Positions 26,048-32,391 of a stretch of 41,989 bases of DNA are shown piece by piece. Each line of letters starts with the position of its first letter. Positions within the stretch are counted from its first letter, which is position 1. The notes beneath the pieces are model-generated. The model was not told the origin of the DNA. It worked only from the letters and a program-made list of their open reading frames with translations, and ran no database searches. The translations under genes and the position numbers were made by a program. Source of the DNA: Micromonosporaceae bacterium (GTDB lineage Bacteria; Actinomycetota; Actinomycetes; Mycobacteriales; Micromonosporaceae); contig JADGHA010000001.1 of NCBI GenBank assembly GCA_019689695.1, positions 1 through 41,989 of the forward strand, given 5' to 3'.

Positions 26048-27326
26048 GCGTCCCCATGGGCCCGCGGCGCCTCGCGAGGTGGGCCCGCCGCCCGGCGGCC
26101 AGCCGATCGATCACCTCGAAGTAGGTCAGCTTCTGCTGGCTCCACCGCAGCCGGCGCATCACCTCGCCGGCCCGCTTCGCCTGGTCCGCGGCGCGGGCCG
26201 GGTCGCGGGCCAGCTCGCGCATCGCCGCACGCAGGTTCTGCGGGCTGGCCGGGTCGACGTAGTACACCGCGTCGGGCGGGAAGTACTGCTCGATGACCCG
26301 GTTCCGGAAGGTGATCACCGGAATGCCGAGCGTTGCGTACTCCAGCAGCTTGGTGGGCAGCACATCGTCGGTCCAGGGATCCAGCACGCTCGGCACCAGT
26401 CCGATGTGGACCCGCTCCAGCTCGGAGACGATCTCGTTCACCGGGTACAGCCGCTCCGGCAGGTCGACCGAGCCGGCCAGCCCGAGCTCGGCCACCTGCG
26501 CCCGCAGGTCGTCCAGGCCGTCCCCACTGCCGCGCACCTGCAGCCGAGCGCCCGGCAGCTCCTCGCGCAGGGCGGCCAGTGCCCGTACCACGCTGGCCAG
26601 CCCTTGACGGGGCGCGATCAGGCCGTGGTAGCTGAACACCACCTCCCCGTCCGGGTCCCAGGTGCGTGGCTCGTCGCGGGGTGCGAACACCCGTTCGTCC
26701 GGGCAGTTCATCACCACGGTGACCGGCCGGCGGGTGCGCTCGCGCATCAGCTCGGCGTACGGCTCGTGCACGGTCAGCACCTCGGTGGCGAACCGCATCG
26801 CCAGCCGCTCGGACAAACGCACCGCGGCCATGAGCCCCGGCCGGCCGGCGAACTTGGACGCGAACAGCCTCGACGTCAGGTCGTGCACGTCCAGCAGCAG
26901 CGGTACGCCGAACAGCCGCTGGACGGCGCAGGCGAAGACCAGCGCCTCCGGCATCGAGTGCGCCTGCAGCACGTCAAACGCGCGCGGGCGGCGGGACAGC
27001 CACGCCGCGGCCCGCGCGCCGAACCCGCCGTACAGGGACAGGTACGCCCTCGCGGAGCTGCCCCGGTACTTGCGGATGGGCAGGTGCACCACGCGTACTC
27101 CGTCCAGTCTTTCCACCATCGGCCTGCCGGGCGCGTCAAGCGCCAGCACGGTCACCTCGTCACCGCGCGCCGCCAGCGCCTCGGCCTGCCGCCGTACCCG
27201 CGGATCGGACTCGTACTCGCTGATCACCACCATGCCGACGCGCAGCGGGCGCCGGCCCGGACCGGGCGGCCGCCCGGGCCGGTCCAGGGGCGTCGGCTCA
27301 TCCGGTGGCAGGGCGGGCGCGGTCAC
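26028..27326 (-). CDS. Family 4 glycosyltransferase (first gene of polysaccharide operon)
   Basis: This 432-aa GT-B enzyme of family GT4 has an N-terminal domain starting LRVGMVVISEYESDPRVRRQ, a segment with LLDVHDLTSRLFAS and a donor domain with YHGLIAPRQGL and the acidic-residue motif around LPTKLLEYATLGIP. The preceding 40 residues are Pro/Arg-rich. GTG 27326 is chosen because TATCCT (minus strand, 27333-27338) stands 6 nt before it, which fits a leaderless transcript. An upstream in-frame ATG at 27383 would lie before that promoter. It opens the long minus-strand operon. Confidence 0.88.
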   Translation of the reverse strand: MTAPALPPDEPTPLDRPGRPPGPGRRPLRVGMVVISEYESDPRVRRQAEALAARGDEVTVLALDAPGRPMVERLDGVRVVHLPIRKYRGSSARAYLSLYGGFGARAAAWLSRRPRAFDVLQAHSMPEALVFACAVQRLFGVPLLLDVHDLTSRLFASKFAGRPGLMAAVRLSERLAMRFATEVLTVHEPYAELMRERTRRPVTVVMNCPDERVFAPRDEPRTWDPDGEVVFSYHGLIAPRQGLASVVRALAALREELPGARLQVRGSGDGLDDLRAQVAELGLAGSVDLPERLYPVNEIVSELERVHIGLVPSVLDPWTDDVLPTKLLEYATLGIPVITFRNRVIEQYFPPDAVYYVDPASPQNLRAAMRELARDPARAADQAKRAGEVMRRLRWSQQKLTYFEVIDRLAAGRRAHLARRRGPMGTRGRPGG

Positions 27327-27332
27327 GGCGCG

Positions 27333-27338
27333 AGGATA
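27333..27338 (-). promoter_or_regulatory. -10 element of the polysaccharide operon (leaderless)
   Basis: TATCCT on the minus strand is separated by 6 nt from the GTG start of the first glycosyltransferase. The position fits a promoter whose transcript starts at the start codon. No convincing -35 hexamer is seen. Confidence 0.5.
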
Positions 27339-27879
27339 GGCAGGCTGGCAGCGGTCCCTCGGCCGTTTGGCGAACATCGGCATAACCTTTTGCCGGGTAG
27401 CCTCCGGCCGGTCTCACTCCCGTCACCCGCAGGCCAACCGCGGCCGGCTCGGGCGACACGACGTGCCGGTCGTAGGTGCGCGACAGCACCCAGTTGGACG
27501 ACCTCCGCCGTGGTGCGCGGCACATCACGTACCAGCCGGTGCTCCAGCTCCGACAGCCGATGCTCGCCGGGCTCGGTCGCCGTAAACCGCGGGGCGGAGT
27601 CCTCCCCGATGGGTGAATCTGTGGTGAGAACTCACCGACCCCGGGCTTTGCGCCACTTCCACCACTTCGACCCGGATGTTCTGCCAGTGTAGATCACATT
27701 CTGCAGGCATTTCCTGCAGAGATCACTCGGTAGACAGGCTGTACTCGGATAACTAACTGACATCGGCATCCACGGATGTGCTATTGGCCTGCTATGTTTC
27801 GGGTGAACATTGATTTACATTGCTTTTAGTCGATCTTGTGACACCTTTTCGCGTGCTGTGCGAGTGGAGCTGAGAGACC
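27339..27879. other. Intergenic region with dyads and a degenerate reading frame
   Basis: These 541 bp contain no clear gene. From about 27620 down to 27323 on the minus strand one frame stays open and reads like protein (TATEPGEHRLSELEHRLV) but has no usable start codon, so it may be a gene remnant. The part from about 27640 to 27860 is markedly AT-richer than the rest of the window and should hold the promoter of the sigma gene at 27880. GGTGAG-AA-CTCACC is at 27623-27636. An extended -10-like TGCTATGTT is at 27790-27798. Confidence 0.5.
27691..27726. promoter_or_regulatory. Operator-like dyad framed by direct repeats
   Basis: TCTGCAGG (27700-27707) and CCTGCAGA (27713-27720) form a perfect 8-bp inverted repeat with a 5-bp spacer. 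The same 7 bases, AGATCAC, occur on both sides (27691-27697 and 27720-27726). The arrangement, about 155 bp before the sigma gene, looks like a regulator binding site. Confidence 0.45.
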
Positions 27880-28545
27880 GTGACACGCCCCACGGGGTTC
27901 CGATCATTCGTGGTATCGACACAGGTTCTGTGCGCTGCCTTGACGGTCGCGTCGGCATCGGTCGTTGTCCTGTGCTTCGCGTGCCAGGCACGGCCGGCAC
28001 GTGCCGGCTGCGCCCGTCCGCGGCGGGCGCTCGGTTCGCCTGCGGTGTCGTGCGAGGACATCTGGCAGGTCCTGATCGGGCTACGCCGGGAGTTGATCGG
28101 ATATGCCCATCTTCTTGGCATGGCCGAGGATGCACCCGACGTCGTGCACGAGGCGATGATCCGCGTGATCCGCTCGACCGGGGTCGACCTGGCCCGGGTC
28201 CGCCAACTCACCTATGCCGTACTGCGCAACCTCGCTGTCGACGTACACCGGCAGCGGTCCCGAACGGTCGCGTTGGGTGAGTTCGACATGGCGTCGGCTG
28301 GTCCCGAAGACCATGTCTGCGAGCGCGCCGAGGCCTGGTGGTACTGGGAGCAGGCACGCCGGCTGTCCAATATGGAGCGGACGGTCCTTCTCGCCAAGGC
28401 GGCCGGAGCGAACCACCGGACGATCGCGGCCCGCCTCGGCATGTCGGAGAAGGCAGTCGAGTGCGCGGTTCGCCGGGCCCGCAAGAAGCTGCAGCGGATC
28501 GGCTCTCCCGCGACCCGGCGCTATCCACCCACAGCCGCACCGTGA
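27880..28545 (+). CDS. Short ECF-like RNA polymerase sigma factor
   Basis: From GTG 27880 this encodes 221 aa. The C-terminal 165 residues look like a minimal sigma-70 protein: region 2 (ELIGYAHLLGMAEDAPDVVHEAMIRVIR, with LTYAVLRNLAVDVHRQ) and region 4 (LSNMERTVLLAKAAGANHRTIAARLGMSEKAVECAV), the latter a clear HTH. The first about 55 residues contain a hydrophobic stretch and four Cys, with lower third-position GC than neighbours. They may be non-coding, with the true start at GTG 28045 (166 aa, a normal ECF length), although no ribosome site is seen there. No anti-sigma gene is adjacent. It is convergent with the cysteine-rich protein module and might control it; that is inference. Confidence 0.72.
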   Translation: MTRPTGFRSFVVSTQVLCAALTVASASVVVLCFACQARPARAGCARPRRALGSPAVSCEDIWQVLIGLRRELIGYAHLLGMAEDAPDVVHEAMIRVIRSTGVDLARVRQLTYAVLRNLAVDVHRQRSRTVALGEFDMASAGPEDHVCERAEAWWYWEQARRLSNMERTVLLAKAAGANHRTIAARLGMSEKAVECAVRRARKKLQRIGSPATRRYPPTAAP

Positions 28546-28563
28546 CCGGCGCATGCCGGGTAA

Positions 28564-28611
28564 CGCGCCGGGGCGCGTCGCGGTTGTGCGAGTGCGGCGC
28601 GCCCCGGCGCG
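28564..28611. terminator. Bidirectional terminator, 14-bp perfect stem
   Basis: CGCGCCGGGGCGCG (28564-28577) pairs perfectly with CGCGCCCCGGCGCG (28598-28611) around a 20-nt loop. It lies between the convergent sigma gene and the small membrane protein gene and can end both transcripts. Confidence 0.8.
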
Positions 28612-28621
28612 GGCAAAGAGA

Positions 28622-28942
28622 TCACATGATGTCCGGGCGGTAGCCCAGCGCGTAGAGGATCACGGTCGGCGTGAGCAGGATGGCCAGGAACCCGACCAGG
28701 GTCCAGACGACCTGCCGTACTGAACGAGCCACGGACAGCGCGATGACTGCGCCGAAGAAGGTCCCGGCCACTACGCCGGTGGCCACGTTGTCGGTGGCCG
28801 AGTTGGACAGGTCGGCCGCGTCGCCGATGAGCGCGGCCAGGTTGTAGCTGACGACCGCGAGCGGGACCAGTGCGGCGACCGACACCAGCACCATCCGGAC
28901 CCGGGACCGCCGCCATATGGGCGTCGACGCTGTCTGTGGCAC
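28622..28942 (-). CDS. Small three-helix membrane protein (candidate immunity protein)
   Basis: This 106-aa protein has three predicted membrane helices at about residues 17-39, 53-72 and 78-99, with a basic N-terminus (WRRSRVR) that should stay in the cytoplasm. GTG 28942 is chosen because AAGGA sits 8 nt before it. The frame is open further upstream, but that part is antisense to the Cys-rich gene end. It follows the cysteine-rich protein gene by 64 bp on the same strand. A small hydrophobic protein after a bacteriocin-like precursor is a common position for immunity. I recognise no family, so the role is inference. Confidence 0.7.
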   Translation of the reverse strand: MPQTASTPIWRRSRVRMVLVSVAALVPLAVVSYNLAALIGDAADLSNSATDNVATGVVAGTFFGAVIALSVARSVRQVVWTLVGFLAILLTPTVILYALGYRPDIM

Positions 28943-29006
28943 GGCGACTATCCTTACATAGACTCCACCGAGCGGAGGTGGATTGCCGGTTGCCGATGTG
29001 CGGGAG

Positions 29007-29975
29007 TCAATGCCCGAGGCTCTCGCAGGTGGGGTTGCAGACTCCGGCGCAGACGCCGCCGCAGATTCCCGCGCAGAACGGCGCGCATGGCGGGCACACC
29101 GAAGCGCAGAGCGCGCCGCAACCGACGCCGCACGCACCGGAGAGCGCGGCACACACGATGGTGCAGTAGTTGATGCAGACGAAACCGAAGCAGTGCCGGT
29201 GCCAGTTCGTCTGCATGTCCCCTGGTGACGGCGCGTTCAGCATGGCCTCGATCTCGCTGCGGCTGAAGCCGTCGGAGGCGTAGAGCACCTGCGGTCCGTC
29301 GGTGAACACCAGGCCGAGTACCAGCATGTTGCCGATCTGGTCCCGGACGGCGACCAGGGAGCCGGCGCGGTCGATTTGGCCACCGGCGATGAACGGCAGG
29401 GTGACCTGGGTCCAGGCCCGGCCATCGACGTTCGTCGTACGGGTGACGATGGCGGCAAGCTCATCGATCTTGGGTGCGTAACCCTTGCTCAGCAGGAGGC
29501 TGCGCGCCTCCTGGTAGTCGGCGGTGGCGCTCATCTGGTCCCGGATCTTCTCCGCCTCCGACCCGCTGAGCACCTCGGTGTGGGTCCCCTCGTGCGCGTG
29601 GGCGGCGCGTCGCCCGCCGAGCGCCCCGGTGAACAGGTCGAGGAGCAGGACACTGCCGGTGACGGCTACCGCTTTGCCCAGCAACGCCCGCCGGGACCGC
29701 AGGGCCTGGTACCGCTCGGCCCGGTCGACCAGTTCGGCGCAGCAGGGTGTCGGCGAGTACGCCCAGCCGAGCCGGCGCAGCCCGAAGGCCACCGCGTGGG
29801 CGAGGCTCAGCGCGCCGAACGCGGCGGCCACGGCCAGCGCGGCGAGGGGTAGCAGGCCGTCTGCCAGCCGGGCGACGAGCAGATAGGCGGCGAGTGCGGC
29901 GCCCAGCCCGACCAGCGACGTGCGGATACAGTACCGGCAAGCCCCGAGTTTTGCCGGTAGTTTGATTCTGGACAC
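29007..29975 (-). CDS. Membrane-linked protein with 14-Cys C-terminal domain (bacteriocin-like precursor?)
   Basis: This 322-aa protein has four parts. Residues 1-70 begin with KLGACRYC and two hydrophobic helices (about 20-37 and 41-66). Residues 71-125 hold SPTPCCAEL, then RSRRALLGKAVAVTGSVLLLD with one more hydrophobic helix. Residues 126-255 form a soluble alpha/beta domain containing TLPFIAGGQ and LVLGLVFTDG. Residues 262-317 contain 14 cysteines, at 262, 267, 271, 275, 282, 286, 290, 294, 297, 301, 305, 309, 313 and 317, most at exact CxxxC spacing between small and hydrophobic residues. The GTG start follows AAGGA by 7 nt. The plan (long leader domain plus Cys-rich tail) recalls halocin C8-like precursors, but homology is not shown. 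No maturation enzyme is adjacent. Confidence 0.8.
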   Translation of the reverse strand: MSRIKLPAKLGACRYCIRTSLVGLGAALAAYLLVARLADGLLPLAALAVAAAFGALSLAHAVAFGLRRLGWAYSPTPCCAELVDRAERYQALRSRRALLGKAVAVTGSVLLLDLFTGALGGRRAAHAHEGTHTEVLSGSEAEKIRDQMSATADYQEARSLLLSKGYAPKIDELAAIVTRTTNVDGRAWTQVTLPFIAGGQIDRAGSLVAVRDQIGNMLVLGLVFTDGPQVLYASDGFSRSEIEAMLNAPSPGDMQTNWHRHCFGFVCINYCTIVCAALSGACGVGCGALCASVCPPCAPFCAGICGGVCAGVCNPTCESLGH

Positions 29976-30387
29976 CGATGCTTCCTTTCTCTCGGCAGGC
30001 ACAATTCGTTTGTCCAGGAGAAATTCGCACGGTTGGCCGACGCGCCGGCGGCGGCGAGCAGACGCAGAAAATGGCACAAATGACAAACGGGGTCTACCGC
30101 GCCCCCTCACGTTCCGGGCTCACCGTGCACAAGTGTTACGGGAATGGGCCCTTGATCCCTCGTACGGAAATCCAGCGTGCTCGGCGACCGGTCCTGCGCA
30201 CCCGTGCCCTGGCCGGATCGCTCCAGAGATCTACGCCGGGCTGGCGTGCTACCACATCCAGCGATCAGCGCCGACAATGCCGGCACCGCCGACCCCACCC
30301 GCCGCGAACCAGCTTTCGGACCCGGCCCGCTCGGCGCTGGTCGACGCGAGGCCGCGCCGCCGCGCAGGAGTATGCGACGCTGGCAGC
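29976..30387. other. Divergent intergenic region
   Basis: These 412 bp separate the Cys-rich gene (minus) from the exonuclease gene (plus) and should contain both promoters. The first 130 bp are relatively AT-rich for this genome, but I find no convincing -10/-35 pair apart from a weak GACGCT 6 nt before the exonuclease GTG. Short open frames in both directions lack coding character. No RNA gene or repeat is evident. Confidence 0.5.
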
Positions 30388-31299
30388 GTGGACCCCCGAC
30401 CTCTCCTCCTGATCGACGCGCCCAGCCTCTACTTCCGGGCGTTCTTCGGCATCCCGGAGTCCGCCGCGAGGGCGGCCGACGGTACCCCGGTCAACGCGGT
30501 GCGTGGCTTCCTGGACATGCTCGCCACCCTGGTCCGCACCAGGCGGCCGGACCGGCTGGTCTGCGCCCTGGACGAGGACTGGCGGCCGGCGTGGCGGGTC
30601 GAGCTGCTGCCGTCGTACAAGCGGCACCGCCTCTCCCCGCACGGCGGCGAGACCGTGCCGGACGGCCTGGTTCCACAGATCCCGGTGATCCTGGAGATTC
30701 TCGCGGCGCTCGGCATCCCGGCCGTCGGGGCGCCAGGGTACGAGGCGGACGACGTGCTCGGCACGCTGGCCGCTCGCGAGCCGGGGCCGATCGAGGTGGC
30801 CTCCGGCGACCGCGACCTGTTCCAGCTCGTCGACGACGCGGCCGGGGTCCGCCTGCTGTACTGCGGGCGCGGCGTGGCCAAGCTGGATGTGTGTGACGAC
30901 GCAGCGGTACGGGCGCGGTACGGGGTGCCGGCCGCCGGGTACGCCGACTTCGCCGCGCTGCGCGGCGACCCGAGCGACGGCCTTCCCGGGGTCCCTGGGG
31001 TCGGCGAGAAGACCGCCGCCCGGCTGGTGGCCCGCTACGGCGGCCTGGACGGGATCCTGGCCGCCATGGCCGACCCGGACGCCGGCTTCGCACCCGGGCT
31101 GCGGGCCAAGCTCGCGGCGGCCGCCGACTACCTGGCGGTGGCGCCGACCGTGGTCCGGGTCGCCCGGGACGTGCCGCTGCCCAAGCTGGACACCACCCTG
31201 CCGGCCGCGCCGGCCGAGCCGCAGCGCCTGCTGGAGCTGGCGGAGCGGTGGAACCTGGCCGGCCCCTGCCGCCGACTTGTCGACGCCCTCGCCGCGTGA
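30388..31299 (+). CDS. Stand-alone 5'-3' exonuclease (PolA N-terminal/FEN-like)
   Basis: This 303-aa protein corresponds to the 5' nuclease domain of DNA polymerase I without the polymerase part. Visible are LLLIDAPSLYFRAF at the N-terminus, the metal-binding GYEADDVLG and ASGDRDLFQLV, and a helix-three-turn-helix DNA-binding motif GDPSDGLPGVPGVGEKTA. Such enzymes remove RNA primers and flaps. GTG 30388 fits the family N-terminus; the frame extends upstream without coding character. Convergent with the MHYT gene at a distance of 12 bp. Confidence 0.92.
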   Translation: MDPRPLLLIDAPSLYFRAFFGIPESAARAADGTPVNAVRGFLDMLATLVRTRRPDRLVCALDEDWRPAWRVELLPSYKRHRLSPHGGETVPDGLVPQIPVILEILAALGIPAVGAPGYEADDVLGTLAAREPGPIEVASGDRDLFQLVDDAAGVRLLYCGRGVAKLDVCDDAAVRARYGVPAAGYADFAALRGDPSDGLPGVPGVGEKTAARLVARYGGLDGILAAMADPDAGFAPGLRAKLAAAADYLAVAPTVVRVARDVPLPKLDTTLPAAPAEPQRLLELAERWNLAGPCRRLVDALAA

Positions 31300-31311
31300 C
31301 CGGGCCCGCGG

Positions 31312-32217
31312 TCAGCGGCCAGCAGGGTCGCCGCGGCGGCGCACCGACACTGCGGCCGGCGCCTGCGCGCGGCTCTGCTCCTGGCTGCGCCGGCCGGCGA
31401 TCAACTGGTCGAAGGACGCGGACGCGGCCCGGTCCTCCTCGGTCGGCGCGACCAGCACCGAGTAGATCAGCCCGATCACCACGAAGATGACCAGCAGCAC
31501 GATCGGGATCAGCAGCGCCGGTGCGGTCGCGCCGCCCGGCGTGCCCGCGGCCGGGTGCAGGTGCACGGACATGGCGAGCATCCCGGTGTAGTGCATGCCG
31601 CAGACCGCCACGCCCATCACCATCGCCGCGGCCACGATGTACGCCGTGCGTTGCAGCATGGTGGTGAACCACAGCGCCACGGTGGCGGCCACCCCCGCGA
31701 TCACGATGGAGGCGGCGACCAGGCGCGGGTCGTAGTGGATCGTGCCGTCCAGGCGCATCGCGGCCATCCCGGTGTAGTGCATGGCGGCCACGCCCAGGCC
31801 GGTGACCAAGCCGCCGAGCAGAATCCTCGGCAGGCCCGGGCGGCGGGGGCCGGGTTCCGCGGCGGGCCCAAGGCTGCCACGCCGGGCCTCAGCCGACGTG
31901 CTCCAGCCGACGATGAACAGGCCGATCCCGACCACCACGATCGCAATCACCGCGCTGGCCGTGGTCAACGGGACGTCGTAGCGGATTTCCTGACCGGAGA
32001 CGCCGAACCCGAGCATCGCCATGAAGTGCATGACCCAGATTCCGGTACCGCCGATCGCCCACGCCGCGAGGATCAGCCAGCGGGCCCGGCCACCCGGCGT
32101 CCGCGCGGTGCGGACCCGGGCGGTGCAGATGAGCCCGAGCAGCGCGCCGAGGAACGACATGGCGTAGGCCAGCGCGGGAGTGATCCAGCCGTATGTAAAG
32201 TGATCGATTTTGCCCAT
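31312..32217 (-). CDS. MHYT-domain integral membrane sensor
   Basis: This 301-aa protein has seven or more membrane helices and three MHYT repeats: MHFMAM near residue 63, then MHYTGMAAM and MHYTGMLAM. The conserved Met and His residues are thought to bind a metal, perhaps copper, and sense oxygen, CO or NO. The C-terminus is a short charged cytoplasmic tail (ASASFDQLIAGRRSQEQ) with no GGDEF, EAL or kinase domain, so it is a sensor-only form. ATG 32217 is preceded by AGGA. The frame open further upstream has no coding character. Confidence 0.9.
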   Translation of the reverse strand: MGKIDHFTYGWITPALAYAMSFLGALLGLICTARVRTARTPGGRARWLILAAWAIGGTGIWVMHFMAMLGFGVSGQEIRYDVPLTTASAVIAIVVVGIGLFIVGWSTSAEARRGSLGPAAEPGPRRPGLPRILLGGLVTGLGVAAMHYTGMAAMRLDGTIHYDPRLVAASIVIAGVAATVALWFTTMLQRTAYIVAAAMVMGVAVCGMHYTGMLAMSVHLHPAAGTPGGATAPALLIPIVLLVIFVVIGLIYSVLVAPTEEDRAASASFDQLIAGRRSQEQSRAQAPAAVSVRRRGDPAGR

Positions 32218-32391
32218 CGGTTCCTGACCCCCAAAACTGGCTCGCCGCCGGGCGTGACGCCCGCCACATTCTGCCCGCGGCGGCCGCCAGCTTGGTCGGA
32301 CAAATGGCCACACTTCTCTGGGTGCTGAACAGATCACGGAGAAGGTGAGGCTGGATTTCCAGCGAACGGCCGCGTCAGACCGCGGTGCCCG

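Noticed and set aside
29007..29975. Reading the Cys-rich tail as a ferredoxin or zinc-finger domain
   Set aside because: The spacing lacks CxxCxxCxxxCP or CxxC pairs; the cysteines follow a continuous CxxxC ladder instead.
29976..30387. Short open frames upstream of the exonuclease, including an extension to 29920
   Set aside because: Low coding character and conflict with the divergent Cys-rich gene start; the family N-terminus begins at 30388.
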